Shown here: piece by piece, positions 21,465 through 33,628 of the stretch
Layout of the letters: the number at the start of each line of letters is the position of its first letter
Position numbering within the stretch: position 1 is the first letter of the stretch
Assembly: GCA_963682025.1 (NCBI GenBank)
Contig: OY821518.1
Coordinates: 236,818,152-236,882,151, forward strand
Direction: 5' to 3'
Origin: Cordilura impudica
Lineage: Eukaryota; Arthropoda; Insecta; Diptera; Scathophagidae
DNA: 64,000 nt
Program-made: the position numbers and the translations under genes
The notes under the pieces: model-generated
Database searches by the model: none
What the model was told of the DNA's origin: nothing
What the model saw: the letters and a program-made list of their open reading frames with translations, nothing else

Positions 21465-22685
21465 TTACTTTGATTTCTCTGCACCCGTTGCAGAGGAAAT
21501 ATGCAAATCCGAGCTTAAATGTTGGCTAATTGCACTAATGTCGGAATCCTTAACGGAAGTTAATACTTCTTGTTCTAAAACTGTATTCATTTGGGATTGT
21601 ATTTCTTTCCAAGCATAATCAATATCTTCATCTTTTGGTTCCATGCCGGCAACAGCGAATCTCAAGAAGTTTTTACCACGATGTTTAGCCTGAATCATAT
21701 AGATCTTCTTGCCTTCGGTAATGTACTGCAATAGATCGGTAGTACGTTTATTATCGCCTTTAGGTCTGAAACAAACTAAACCTAAAGTTGTCTTAGTGAC
21801 CAGTTCGAAACGGGGATCGGATAAAACATGATTTTCAAATATTTTAGCCAAACGAATGTGTTTTCGAACATGGGCTCTTAAACCTTCGGCTCCTATTGTA
21901 CGAAATGTTATCCACACTTTTAGAGCTCTAAAACGTCTGCCCAAGGGTATCTGCCAATGTCTAAAGTCAGGTATCTTAGATTGACCTTCATATTTATGTT
22001 GGAGATAGATACGTTCTACATTAAAACTGTCCACCACCTTACTAGCATCTTTCAGCCACATGGCAGTGCAATCGAAGTTCACCATTAAGAATTTGTGCAA
22101 GTTGAAATTTAAAGAGTCCAGCATGTCCAAGCCATTTCTCAATTCTGCAAATTCTTCCAAAGCTAACGCAGCCCCGGCATATGCAGCATCAACATGTAAC
22201 CATATGCCATACTTTTTACATATTTCTCCCAATGATGGCAAATCATCATAAGCACAAGTACCCGTAGTACCCAAAGTAGCAAGACAGATAATGGGAATCA
22301 AACCCTTGGCCAAATCCGCTTTTATAGCTTCTTCTAACGTTTCACCTTTCAAAATAAAATCTTCACCGGCTGGTATCAGGCGTATGGGTACAGCTGCTAA
22401 CATAGCAGCTTTTTCGACACAACTGTTGCTTTGATCGCCTGAATACGCCACTAATTTGCCTCTTATGTCACTCTCTGTCATTTCGGGATGTTTATCCTGT
22501 ATACGTCTGACCGTTTGTTCTCTGGCAGCTATGACAGCTACCAGTATAGATTCGGAAGCTGATCCTTGTATTATGCCACCACCAGGACCTTCTGTTGCAT
22601 GTAGAAAATGTTCGGGTAGCTTTAGGTATTTTGCTAGCCAATCCATGACAGCAACTTCAAGTTCAGTGCAAGCTGGACTGGAGAT
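21465..22685 (-). CDS. amd: amd (DHPAA synthase), exon 3
   Basis: This exon supplies residues 106-511 and the stop. With exons 1 and 2 it makes a 511-residue PLP-dependent decarboxylase of the Ddc/Tdc/Hdc family. The acceptor AG is at 22687-22686 and the exon opens [10 protein letters not shown]. Using full-length numbering, [10 protein letters not shown] holds Asn192 where dopa decarboxylase has His192. HVDAAYAG holds Asp271, which binds the PLP ring nitrogen. SLNFNLHKF holds Lys303, which forms the Schiff base. [19 protein letters not shown] is the conserved C-lobe segment. Asn192 and the NLHK motif distinguish amd from Ddc. In known insect enzymes this change converts decarboxylation into oxidative deamination of L-dopa to 3,4-dihydroxyphenylacetaldehyde, used for flexible cuticle. 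The frame is intact. Confidence 0.95.
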   Translation of the reverse strand: MSSPACTELEVAVMDWLAKYLKLPEHFLHATEGPGGGIIQGSASESILVAVIAAREQTVRRIQDKHPEMTESDIRGKLVAYSGDQSNSCVEKAAMLAAVPIRLIPAGEDFILKGETLEEAIKADLAKGLIPIICLATLGTTGTCAYDDLPSLGEICKKYGIWLHVDAAYAGAALALEEFAELRNGLDMLDSLNFNLHKFLMVNFDCTAMWLKDASKVVDSFNVERIYLQHKYEGQSKIPDFRHWQIPLGRRFRALKVWITFRTIGAEGLRAHVRKHIRLAKIFENHVLSDPRFELVTKTTLGLVCFRPKGDNKRTTDLLQYITEGKKIYMIQAKHRGKNFLRFAVAGMEPKDEDIDYAWKEIQSQMNTVLEQEVLTSVKDSDISAISQHLSSDLHISSATGAEKSK

Positions 22686-22789
22686 CTGCGAAATAGAGAA
22701 CAAACTCTTAAAATGGTTAGGCACAAACTTTCAAAGAAAATAAAAGTTAATGAAGATCAAAAGTTTCTTTTAGAGAAAAGTATTATATG

Positions 22790-24430
22790 GGCACTTCAGA
22801 CAAAAAATTACCACAAAAAAATTCAAGAATCTGACTAAAGCGACAACAGTTTTAAACCCAATATTCCTTCTCCACCAAAAGCAGCGAAATCTGCTCTCAG
22901 TATGTCTCGCCCTACTTCAATTTATCCAAATATGACAGCAGCTTTAGATCGAACAAATATAAGTGAGTTAAAGTGACTTAAAGCAACTTATTTGCTTTCT
23001 GCAGCAACAAAAATATTCGGTAATAAAGAAGAATCTGTATTGTCGCTTAGCAGAAGCACCATCCGAAGGGCAAAGATAAACGCTCGATCAACCCAAGCAA
23101 TTAAAACCAAGTTAACATATTCACCGGACGGTCCATTAGTGTAACATTTCGATGGAAAATTGCTTGATGTTATTACTGGCGGCTCAAGAAAAGAAGGAAG
23201 AAGAAGAAGAAGGAATTTTAGTAACAGAAGACAATTTAGAAAAGCTACTTGCCGTACCTAAAGTTGAAAATGGCACTGGCGAAAAAGTTGCTGAAGTTGT
23301 CAAAAGTACTATTATTGAGTGGAATCTCCAAAACAAAGTATGTGGAATGCCTTTCGATACCACTGCTGCCAACACAGGACATTTATGTGGAGCCTGCGTT
23401 CCTTTGAAAAAAAAAATTAAGCCAACATTTTTTGTGGCTTTCATGTAGACATGTAGAGGTTGTTTCTAGCGATGTATTTAAGGCATTATTTGGGCCAAAA
23501 ACTGGTCCGACGTCGATTTTATTTAAAAAGTTTAAAACAAAATGAATACGAAGCTTGTACGGATGATGACAGATTAGATAACCAACTCCTATCTATAAAG
23601 GATGAATCAATCAACTTTATAGTGAAAATATTAAATGGCTCATGCAATGTCCCAAGAGATGATTACAAAGAAAATTTACAATTAATTCTTATTTTCTTAT
23701 TCTTATTTTATGTAAAATTTCGAAGTCCAGCTGCATTTCACCTGGACATTGACCTTCACCATGTACGTTGGATATCAAAACTAATATACGTCTTTAAAAT
23801 TTGTCTGATTCAAAAACAATTTAAACTTCCATAAGGAGAGGCCAGAGCCTTAGCTGAGTTTTGCTTATTTATTGCTTTAATTTACGCCAAATACTGGATA
23901 AGTTGCACAATTTCTTGCGATGCTAATGACCTGAGTTTTATCAAAGATTTAAAAATATACAAAGAAACGTCAAATGATGTTTTTGGAAAAGGAACTGCAG
24001 CAATATATAGACATTTGTGGTACGATAGTGAAGAGCTTGTGTACAAATGGTAACACAAATTATGGAATTATCCTAGGAAGAAATAAAAAGATCAACCAGG
24101 TATCATGCGAAAAATGATATAAGCGACAAGGGCTTAGAAGATTTTGTTGCTCCAGCATCCCATAATTTTTTTCGAATTCTCAAATTGAATTCTTCGCTTC
24201 TGGATATAAATGTAGATGAAGGGAATGGAAATTTTTATTTCAAACTGCAAAAAGGCAGCAAGTAATCTTACGGTAGTGAATGATAGTGCTGAGAGAGAAA
24301 TTGCTTTAGCTACAAACTTCAATTCATAGCTAACAAAACAAAAGGATCAGAAGTAGTACCTTTTCCAAGTAATAGAAATGCATCGTAAAATGTTTGCAAA
24401 ACCATAGATAAGTGTTTTATTAAAGGAACC
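22790..24430 (+). pseudogene. Decayed transposase-like gene of unassigned DDE family
   Basis: Patched translation gives FDGKLLDVITGG (23151-), LEKLLAVPKVENGTGEKVAE, IIEWNLQNKVCGMPFDTTAA with NTGHLCGACV, then CRHVEVVSSDVFKALFGPKTGP. Near the end it reads VNDSAEREIALATNFNS and YLFQVIEMHRK. I recognise this order from repetitive proteins in arthropod and cnidarian genomes. The FDTTAxNTG and CRHH-like blocks suggest a hAT-like RNase-H fold, but I cannot name the family. A GAAGAAGAAGAA tract replaces part of the N-terminal core, and many stops and frameshifts show it is dead. It lies in the amd intron, antisense to amd. Confidence 0.65.
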
Positions 24431-24562
24431 AGTTTAAGAGGAAAAATATTAAATGAAAACTAAAAAATTTTAAAAATAAAAACTGGTTAGAATTATATGG
24501 ATAAGCCGAAATTTCAATGGCTTAGGGACAGTTTTAAATATTATTTTTCTTGCTTTATTTTT

Positions 24563-25090
24563 TATACCCTCCACTCCAGTGTGCAGAGGGTATATATAAG
24601 TTTGTCATTCCGTTTGTAATAATTAGAAAAAAAATTCTGGACCCCATAAAATATATATATTTGTGATCCTTATAACAAGCGAAGTTGATATAGCGATGTC
24701 CGTCTGTCCGTCTGTCCGTCTGTCCGTCTGTCCGGCTGTCCGTCTGTCCGTCTGTCCGTCTGTGGAAATCACGATGACGGCTTTAATCGGATAGCTAGGG
24801 TGCTCCTTGGTATAAAAAATGATTTACCAACATCCTGAGAAGTTTGCTATTTAAAACCGTCCAAATCGGTTAATCTGGTCCCGAGAATTGAGCGAAGAAT
24901 TAAAAAGTCATGAGAAAATATGATTTGAATATATGTTCTTGTGATAACGCCCTCAATAGGGCAGATAGGACGCTTGTTTTTAGTGATAATGATTCACTAA
25001 CTTCTTGAGAAGGTTCCTGTTTTTAAATCATGACAATAGGTTTCATAGGTTCCGAGAAATCACTGAAAAGGTAAAAAAAATATGACGTTT
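24563..25090 (+). mobile_element. INE-1-like Helitron family B with a GTCTGTCC microsatellite
   Basis: It opens with TATACCCTCCACTCCAGTGT and GCAGAGGGTATATATAAG, a palindrome with TATACCC and GGGTATA arms. GTTTGTCATTCCGTTTGTAA and GACCCCATAAAATATATATA follow. The core is an 8-bp GTCTGTCC repeat at 24698-24763. The 3' hairpin of the family (ATTCGGC...GCCGAAT) was not found here, so the right boundary is approximate. Confidence 0.75.
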
Positions 25091-25630
25091 TCCTATATTG
25101 TTTTGCTAAATTTTGCATTTTGTCATAGCTGTGCATGTTGTTTTTGTGGTCGTTGTGTTAATAATATAAAAATTCATCAATATCAATATTTTTTGGTGTA
25201 ATATTTAAGTTAATTAATTAATAAAAGAAACTATATAAAATCAATATCAATATTCTGCGATTTTTATAACATCACAAAATGTTACAAATTGATACATACT
25301 ACTGTTGCCAATATCAAAATACTATAAATAATATTCATATATTCTGTAAATGTATATCCATAATAAGCGCATATTAAAATAAATCGGTATTTTATTTTAT
25401 TTTTACAAAATTCTGAAATTTTTAGAGTTGAAAAAATAGTATGGTTTTAAGAGTTGTATTTTTAGTACATGTATAAACCCTGCATACTTGCTTTCAAAAG
25501 TAGTAGATAGGTAAGCCATAAAATATTTATTTACCCTGTAAAAAAAATTGTTTAGAAAAATACTATTTTTTGTCAGATGTTAATTACAATAAATTTTTAA
25601 ACTTTGTTATTTAATGTCGGGACGGAGGCA

Positions 25631-25894
25631 AACGCCATTCCCAAAATTTTGTTTCAACAGTTATCCACATTAAGAATAACCGCGGAGCTCAGCTCAATCA
25701 ATGTGCAATGATCGAGCCTTGCCCTGGGAAACATGCGTTTATGCTTCTCTTAACACAAACACCATTCCCAACTACCAAAAATTTTTGACACGAGCTATTC
25801 ACATTATGAATAGTCGCGGAGCTCAACTCAATCATACTGCAATGATGAAGCTTCGCCCTGGGAAACATATATTCATGCTTTTCTTAGCACAAAC
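25631..25894. repeat. Diverged tandem duplication, period about 128-130 bp
   Basis: Both copies carry CCATTCCCAA, CGCGGAGCTCA.CTCAATCA, TGCAATGAT, GCCCTGGGAAACAT and a final TTAACACAAAC/TTAGCACAAAC. The divergence is moderate. Sequences in this form are GC-richer than their surroundings, but I do not recognise the source. Confidence 0.75.
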
Positions 25895-26202
25895 CGAACT
25901 TCTTATGGCACATTAAAAATAAACTAATTGAGAAGTGCAATTCATCATTACGCTGTATTATAATACTATTTTCTTATTTTACTAGTAGCTAGTAAACAAA
26001 GTGATCGTATCATTGTGAACGAAATAGAATTGAAATTGTATGCAGATTTGTGTTACTTAAAAAACCTGTTTCTACAGATAGTGAATAAAATCCCAGTAAA
26101 CATTTTATGCAATAAATGATCATGTAGAGTCTTTTTGACTCATATGTGCTATTAAAACAGTTATAAATGCGCCCTTTTGCTGATCACAAAATATTCTTTT
26201 GT

Positions 26203-26242
26203 TATACCCTCCACTCCAGTGTGCAGAGGGTATATATAATTG
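26203..26242 (+). mobile_element. 5' hairpin fragment of a family B Helitron
   Basis: TATACCCTCCACTCCAGTGT followed by GCAGAGGGTATATATAA is identical to the start of the copy at 24563. It then breaks off into unrelated sequence. Confidence 0.7.
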
Positions 26243-26978
26243 GGATTAAATATTACCTTACCCGCGAATCTTCTTGAGAGTGCTTTTTATCCGCTTTTCT
26301 AATCAGTTTCGACTCATTTTTGAGTCTTATTTAATGTAATTTTTCTTTAAATCACTTTCTAAGAGAAAGCAAAAATCATTATCTAGTCTTTTTCTAATAG
26401 CGCATGTGATTAAGCAGTTTTTAATCATCAAAAGTGCTCGAAGAAGACACAGTAAGTTAATTTTTGTTACAACAATCTTCGAAATGATGACTGGGATATC
26501 GTATATTTTTGTTAACACACAAACATATGCATAGCAGCACGAGTAAACCGAACTCAAATTGGCTTCTTATATGTATACAGCCGAACAAAAATGAAAATAC
26601 TCACCAAAGAGTAAAGTAAGCAACAATTTCATTCAGTCTTATGGAAGCTTTTGAACAAAGCAAGTCTATGTCGCGTTGTCTTGTGAATTTTTACATTTTT
26701 TTTTAATAGGTACTAGTGATGCCAGGAGATTTTTTCAGAAATCTCTACGCTTATGAAAAAAATTCCCTTTTTTCCCTACACTACTTTTTTTAAAATTTAT
26801 TTTTAATTTGTACATTTTCAATTTCAATTATGTAAATATAAAAAGTAAGATTAAAATATCATGAGAATTACATAAGAATAATATAAAAAACATACAGATA
26901 TTATAAAAAAAATATTTTTGCAATTCTGTTTAATTCATCTTTTTGATATGGTTAGATGTGCATTTAAAATTTACACAA

Positions 26979-27485
26979 TTAAAGGTGTGTTTACACTATG
27001 TGTATTTTCCATATGTAAATTCAGTTTTACGATCCATACGTAATTCGGCGTGTGTGTCAAAATTGGCGTTTTATATACAATTCATCATTTTGCGATCAAA
27101 CGTACATATGTATTTCCGTATGACATAACCTCTAAATGTAAACAACAGCTGATTTAATTTGTGAATTTACAAAAAGTTATTGTTAAAAATAAAGTAATAT
27201 ATTTTTTATATTTTTTAATTGTTAATTAATATTAAACAATTTATTTTTCTTTCAATATTTATCTTTATAATTTACTCTGTTTTTCTTTCGCCACAAGCAG
27301 TATTGTATTTTAATATGGTTGTCATGCCAAAATAGAACCTGCTCTAATTGAAAAATTTACATATGTTTTGCCAAATGTGTTGTACATAAACAGTTTTTGA
27401 AAGGGTTCACACTATGTGTACAAATTGCACGTGCTAAAACAATAAGAAAAACACAAGCAAAACACATAGTGTGAACACAGCTTAA
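26979..27485. mobile_element. MITE with TTAA target duplication
   Basis: TTAA at 26979-26982 and 27482-27485 bracket inverted ends AGGTGTGTTTACACTATGTG and GCTGTGTTCACACTATGTGT (reverse complement of the right end). A third TTCACACTATGTGT lies inside at about 27405. The interior is AT-rich and non-coding. A TTAA duplication fits piggyBac-type or related transposases. A piggyBac-like coding fragment occurs at 29282-29515 but is not demonstrably the partner. Confidence 0.7.
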
Positions 27486-27543
27486 TTAAAATGGCTTGCA
27501 AATGAGATGTTACAACTCAAACAGAATATTTGTTCTTGGTTTT

Positions 27544-28420
27544 CAGTGTTGCCGTTTTAGCTTTTTAGTTGCTAGATTTAGCAACTTTTTTTTGTCGTTT
27601 AGCATCCAAAATTTATCAAAAGATGCTAGATGCTAACTTAGAATCTTTTATTAATAAAAAGTTGCTTTTAACATCTTTTTTTATATTTTTTTTTTTCATA
27701 ATTTTTGAATATATAATTTTAATGGTATTGATATGTTTTTATTTCTCAAAGTGTAGTACAGTAATTTTGTGTACTACTCCTTTTACCACTCTGCTCGTTT
27801 CTTTCAACAAATATAACAAAATATTTTGAAATAGAAGAATGTAAACACCAACAACAGTTTTTAATGAATTTGAAAGTCGATTGCCAAAAAATATTATTGT
27901 ATTAAAAAAATGCCAAAATTTTCAATACAAAACACATTAAAACGGGTAAAAGAACAGATAACCAATATATTAGAAGAGTTTAAATTTATATCATCTGAAA
28001 CAGAAAAAATTCAAATCCAATGGAGTTATATCACAGAACAAAACTGGGATACAACACTGAATACAACCTCTTTATGGATTGAAAAATTCTATTGGCGAAA
28101 ATCCATTTTAGGAGTTATCAATATTTGTATTGTCTATATTAGTTTTGTCTTTCTCAAAAGCCGAAGTTGAACGTTTGTTTAGTTTAATAGCTTTAGTTAA
28201 AAGCAAATTTCGAACAGAATAAAATCGGAGTTGTTATGTTCTGTAATACGTATAAAAGAAGGATTGAAATTGAACAATCGGTGCTGTCACACTTACAATA
28301 TACCGAGCGATGTCGTTGATAAGAGTCGATCGTCAGAAATATATCAGAGCCAAGAAGAACTTGAACATGAAGACATCACAGAAATGTTAGATTCCATAAA
28401 CCAATTATTCTAATATAATC
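27544..28420 (+). pseudogene. hAT element fragment with transposase C-terminus
   Basis: CAGTGTTGCCGTTTTAGC at 27544 looks like a hAT terminal repeat. Downstream, 27910-28170 encodes part of a hAT C-lobe. After a frameshift, 28130-28410 reads KAEVERLFSLIALVKSKFRTE and then ELLCSVIRIKEGLKLNN, the hAT dimerisation domain. The catalytic N-terminal region is missing and no right terminal repeat was found, so this is an internally deleted, inactive copy. Confidence 0.68.
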
Positions 28421-29140
28421 GTATCTTTTGATAATGTAATTTCTGTTATATTTTAAATAAAAAAAAATCCCTCTAAAATTAAAATTATTTAATTTAAGTT
28501 TAAAATAAACTCAATTTGATGTTAATAAAAATTTCAGATGAAATCCAAAATAATTTTAATTAGAATTTTAAAAATATAAATCGAAACATATGTTTTATAT
28601 TAATTTTTCGATTTAAAAACCAAAGAATTTATTAATAAGTATATAATTTTTCAGTATAAAGGTAATGAAATTTGATCAGATATTAACTAAAAAAAAAACA
28701 GTTTTTTAAATATTTTCATCTTAATTATCTTAATTAATTTAAAGACACAAAGATAGATTTAATACAATAAAAAGAAGTAAGAGTTGAAAGTTGATCTATG
28801 CGGACTCACAAATGTGCCCTATACTAATAGGTCTGGAAAATTGAAAAGGATTGTAAAAAATAAAATGCACCTTTATATTAAAAAATTTAAATTAAAAAGA
28901 AAATTACAAAATAAACCATTTACCTGGTTAAACTTAATATTGTTTGTAATTATCTGGATCAGGTTAGTATTTAAAATGGGATAAATCGGGAGTCATTGTG
29001 CCAATTTATGACCTAAAATATGTAGACACCTCTATAAAATGCTGAAAATTCAGAGCATTTGTTGTAATAATTCAGTAATAGGTTTATCAAAGTGTTTACA
29101 TATTCAAATTTTTCCAGATATTAATGTAAACGTAAAACCC

Positions 29141-29191
29141 AGGTGGAGGGTATCAAAGATTCGGCATAGCCGAATTTAACACTCTTACTTG
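29141..29191 (+). mobile_element. 3' tail of a family B Helitron
   Basis: GGTGGAGGGTATC, hairpin ATTCGGCATAGCCGAAT and CACTCTTACTTG match the tail at 533-585. The sequence from about 28780 upstream may belong to the same element but is too diverged to claim. Confidence 0.65.
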
Positions 29192-29281
29192 TTTTTTAGT
29201 AGATTAAGTCGTCAAAAGTATCCAAAAAAGTTAAGTGCACTTTAATATTTTCCACTTTTATATTTTTGGACATTAGGGTTA

Positions 29282-29515
29282 ATGCTCATATTCGATTTCA
29301 AGCTGGCAGTGGCAGAATATCTGAAGAAGATTGCCAAAACCTCAACTAAAAGGAAGGGTAAACCTGCTTTCATACCAAATACTGACGCAAATAGGAAAAT
29401 AACTTCTTCTTATATGTTAAAGAAAGCTAAAAAAAGTACAGCTCGCCGCCAAAACTTTCTACTAAAAGATGTCCGCCAAAGTTCTACCTATCATTTTCCA
29501 GAAGGGAAAAATTAA
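29282..29515 (+). pseudogene. piggyBac-like transposase C-terminal fragment
   Basis: A 77-residue frame with FDFKLAVAEYLKKIAKTSTK and, near its end, KDVRQSSTYHFPEGK resembles the piggyBac-family stretch between the DDE domain and the C-terminal cysteine-rich finger (FKLxVAExL ... DVRxDxxxHFP). The finger and the DDE domain are absent. The assignment rests on short motifs. Confidence 0.5.
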
Positions 29516-29768
29516 GACAATAATCTCAATTTTATTTCCCAACTCATAGTAAGGGTTTCAACTAGTTTACTAGAACAATTAATTTATTAAAATATGCCAA
29601 AATTTATAGTTTGGCCTCAGCAAGGAATGGGTTAACGTTGTTCGATTTATTCCAAATTTTTATCATGGAAGACTTGCACATTTGGTTATTATATTTTAAG
29701 CGTCATATCTAAAAATCAAGGTTCAGAAAATACGCACATGAAACACACAATGTTCTGTTCAAAAGCAG

Positions 29769-31868
29769 CCAACACATATCTTTATTTTCATATCAATTAT
29801 GTGCGTTTCTAAATTTTCTACGGTGCCCAACACAATCATGACTGTGTTCGTTTTAATATTTCGTTATTTACACGAACATTTTTGTATCACGTACTTTTTG
29901 TTTCGATCACACATAAACCAAACATATTGGAGTGTTGCTTTATTTGAAGTTCGTGTTCTGGTACGTGTACTGAAAAAAAACAGAACATGTACAATAAACA
30001 GGTTCGAGTTCAGTTATATTTTAAGTCGTGTTGTGGCTCGTGTACTAAGAAAAAACAGAACATAAACAATAAACAGGTTCGAGTTCAGTTATATTTTAAG
30101 TCGTGTTCAGGCTCGTGTACTAAGAAAAAATAGAACATGTACAATAAACAGGTTTGAGTTCAGTTATATTTTAAATTCGTGTTCTGGTTTTTGTACTACG
30201 AAAAATTGAAACATCAATTCGCGATCTGATACACCCCGATAAAAACGACAACAATTATTTCAACCAAATTTATTAAAATTTTATTGACCCTTTTTTATGA
30301 CTTACGTTGCAAATTGTTTACAATTGTCAAATATTTTAAAATTTTATTGGCCATTTTTTTGTGATTTACCTATGTTGAAATTATTTACAATTGTTTTTAT
30401 TGACTGGTTTTTATTTTAATAAAATATGGTAATAAAATACTTAAGACACAAAAACTATTTAGCATCATAAAAGTTACTCTTGTTGGTTGTTAGGTTTTTT
30501 TGCATTACCCACCCCTATTTTCGCAACCAATTAGTGTCATAGACGAAAAACCCAATTTTGCGGCATAAACGACACACTTGTTGGTTGTTAGGATCTTTTG
30601 CAAACATTTTTTTTTTTGGTAACAAATAACTTTAGACACGAACAAATTTTGCATCATAAAAAACACAATCACCCACCCTTAATTTGCGAACCAATTAGTG
30701 TCAATGCACAATCCTTTTCTCAATGATTTTTTGGGATTTTTTGCATAAAAACACAATGAGTGTCAATAAAAAAAACCAAAAAAATAATTTCATATTATAT
30801 TGTCCCCTTTTTTATGACTTACGTTACAATTGCTTGCAAGTGTTACAATTTCACGCAATTGATTTTGCAATAAATAGCGAGTGCGTGCGTCATTTATTCA
30901 TTAAGAGTGGTTCAGTTTTCATTAGATCGTGATCTATAAGTGTACTGTGTTATTGTGTAAATTGCAAAAATTTTGTGAAAATTAAAAATATTTGAAAGCA
31001 ATAACAGAAATAAGTTTTGCTATAAAAAATACGCAACTTTTAATAGCGAAACGAAAAAATTTACACGTCTGATTGAAAACTGCAAGAAAGATTTAAGTGC
31101 AGTGTGCAGTTTTTGTGTCTTAAGTATTTTATTACCATCTTTTATTAAAATAAAAACCAGTCAATAAAAACAATTGTAAATAATTTCAACGTAAATCACA
31201 AAAAATGGCCAATAAAATTTTAAAATATTTGACAATTGTAAACAATTTGCAACGTAGTCATAAAAAAGGGTCAATAATATTTTAATAAATTTGGTTGAAA
31301 CAATTGTTGTCGTTTTTATCGGGGTGTATCAGATCGCGAATTGATGTTTCAATTTTTCGCAGTACAAGAACCAGAACACGAATTTAAAATATAACTGAAC
31401 TCGAACCTGTTTATTGTACATGTTCTATTTTTTCTTAGTACACGAGCCAGAACACGACTTAAAATATAACTGAACTCGAACCTGTTTATTGTACATGTTC
31501 TGTTTTTTCTTAGTACACGAGCCAGAACACGACTTAAAATATAACTGAACTCGAACCTGTTTATTGTACATGTTCTGTTTTTTCTTAGTACACGAGCCAC
31601 AACACGACTTAAAACATAACTGAACTCGAACCTGTTTATTGTACATGTTCTGTTTTTTTTCAGTACACGTACCATAACACGAACTTCAAATAAAGCAACA
31701 CTCAAATCTGTGTGGTTTATGTGTGATCGAAACAAAAAGTACGTGATAGAAACATGTTCGTGTAAATAACGAAATATTAAAACGAACACAGTCATGATTG
31801 TTTTGGGCACCGTAGAAAATTTAGAAACGCACATAATTGATATGAAAATAAAAATATGTGTGTGTTGG
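29769..31868. mobile_element. Foldback-like element with about 0.7-kb inverted arms
   Basis: The left arm (29769 to about 30457) and right arm (about 31106 to 31868) are inverted copies. For example, GGTGCCCAACACAATCATGA on the left matches the reverse complement near 31790-31810. Each arm contains 75-bp direct subrepeats, three on the left and four on the right. The central 650 bp is unique, with GGTTGTTAGG motifs and no long frame. Long inverted arms built of short direct repeats are the hallmark of foldback (FB/TU) elements. I found no target duplication. Confidence 0.8.
31425..31660. repeat. 75-bp direct subrepeats in the right arm
   Basis: TCTTAGTACACGAGCC recurs at 31433, 31508 and 31583, an exact 75-bp period. 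A fourth, diverged unit (TTTCAGTACACGTACC) follows at about 31658. Because 75 is divisible by three, two overlapping frames stay open on the - strand. These are artefacts of the repeat, not genes. Confidence 0.88.
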
Positions 31869-32292
31869 TCTAAGTTATGTTTGTTTACATATATGTACGA
31901 GTTTTTTATTCAGTGTGTGTTTTTTTCTGAACTCTGCTAAAAATTCAACAGCACTTACAAATTATTTGAATTTTTTGAACATTATCCAAAGGGGATAATG
32001 GGGTCATATAATATTTTTCCGAAACCCTAGGCTATTAAGATAAAATATAACATTTAAAAGTAGAAAACATTAAATTTGTGACACAAAGTATTGAGAAAGA
32101 GTACAATTACTCAATATTTCACAAAAAACTAATTTTTCTCGAAATCGGCAAAAAAAAAAATTCTTTGTACAAAAAAATCAGGCAGAGGAATTTACTTAAA
32201 AATTCATACAGTTAGTCTCTAACATATATTTAACAAAACTTTAAAGTGCTAGATCCATTTTTTTAAATTTTGTTTAACAAAATTTTTTAAAA

Positions 32293-32842
32293 CTTAAAGA
32301 GCTGTATGCAGCTTGCTAAGAAATCAAAAACTTCATATAAAAAAACGCTTCAGAAATGCTTAAGGAATTTTTCTGTCTAAAAATTTTTGTTGTTAAGGCC
32401 TGTATGCAGCTTGCTAACGAATCAAAAACTTCATATAAAAAAACGCTTTAGAAATGCTTAAGGAATTTTTCTGTCTAAAAATTTCTGTTGTTAGTCTGCA
32501 GCTTTTTAAAAAAGTAGTATTGTTTTTACTACTTTTTTTTTGATGTAAATTAATTTAGGCAACCCAGGCTTTGAGCAGGAATATCAAATTTTTCGTTCTT
32601 TCTGAACGGAATTTTGACAGGAGAGGTAAGCATAAACAAAAATAATAAGATTAAAAAATTAGAAGTTCTTTTTCAGTTGCAATCATGGTTGTTTTCAATT
32701 TCACAATTCTTAATAATTGACAGAAAACAGCTGATTGCTACTGTTGCACTGAAAGGTACTTTTATGCTTTTTTTTTTTTAAGAAATATATGAAAATTTTC
32801 TGCTAAGATTCCTTAACAAGCTGCATACAGCTCTTAAAAAAG
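32293..32842. mobile_element. MITE with GAGCTGTATGCAGCTTG inverted ends
   Basis: GAGCTGTATGCAGCTTGCTA near 32299 is mirrored by the reverse complement at 32815-32833 (GAGCTGTATGCAGCTTGTTA). A 98-bp tandem duplication (from 32302 and from 32400) repeats the left end, so there are two left termini. The interior is AT-rich and non-coding. The superfamily is unknown because no target duplication is evident. Confidence 0.65.
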
Positions 32843-33628
32843 GAGTTTTCGAAATTTTTGGTCTCATATCGCAATAGGTTAAAAACGTGGTAAGAAAACA
32901 ATACTTCATGTCTGTGTGCTCCTGGATATAGTGACCAAAAAGAAATGATGGCTTTAATTAATTTCTTAAATTTTATGAAAATTGTTTTTTTTTCTTTTGT
33001 GACCAATAGATGTGCAGTTTTGTTGTAAAAGGATTTTCCTTACGGGCTAATGATGTCAAATTTTGTGTAAATAAAAATAAATTAATTTTCAATTGATTAA
33101 TTAATTAATTTTCGTTTTTTATTTAAAAACACTCCTGAAGAAGTCTGCAAAAAGCAGATAAAACGTTGAGTAAAAATGAAAATTAATTTCCTAAAGTAGA
33201 AAAAATTTCCGTCAAATTTCACGACCTAGTTTTTTGGCACAAAAGTGGTCTGGGGTATTTTTTATGTCTTGGCAAGTTTTTATTCGGTTATATAGACTTT
33301 TAAAGAGATAATTTAGTATTGAAATTGATTCATATAACAACTTGTCGAAAAAATTAAACTATTGAACAATCTGAAAAAAGTCATATTTTCCCCATATAAA
33401 CACACTTGAAATTTTCAGTGGCGTTAAGGCACGTCTAAATTTTTCTGGATTGACCCAAAACTTTGTATTTCTCTGTTTTTTTGCTATTCGCATATTTCTA
33501 GAGGGTGAGACTTTAAATTTTAACACTTTTTTTCTCCACCATATAATAAAGGGCCGCCCTAATATTACACATGTGATATTTTGTGCGAATAATAAAATTG
33601 TGCAAGGATTTATAATTATACGTACATA

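Noticed and set aside
22686..22724. Upstream ATG at 22724 as the start of a separate 419-residue decarboxylase
   Set aside because: The 13 extra residues are intron sequence before a canonical AG acceptor. Joining to exon 2 gives exact amd numbering (Asn192, Asp271, Lys303).
29282..29515. Independent small basic-protein gene
   Set aside because: Its motifs fit a piggyBac C-terminal fragment better, and there is no promoter or complete domain.
31349..31834. 161-residue open frame on the - strand with repeated RVLRKNRTCTINRFEFSY segments
   Set aside because: It is produced by 75-bp direct repeats in the foldback arm, and a second frame is equally open. The mirrored arm gives the same artefact. 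There is no protein-like conservation.
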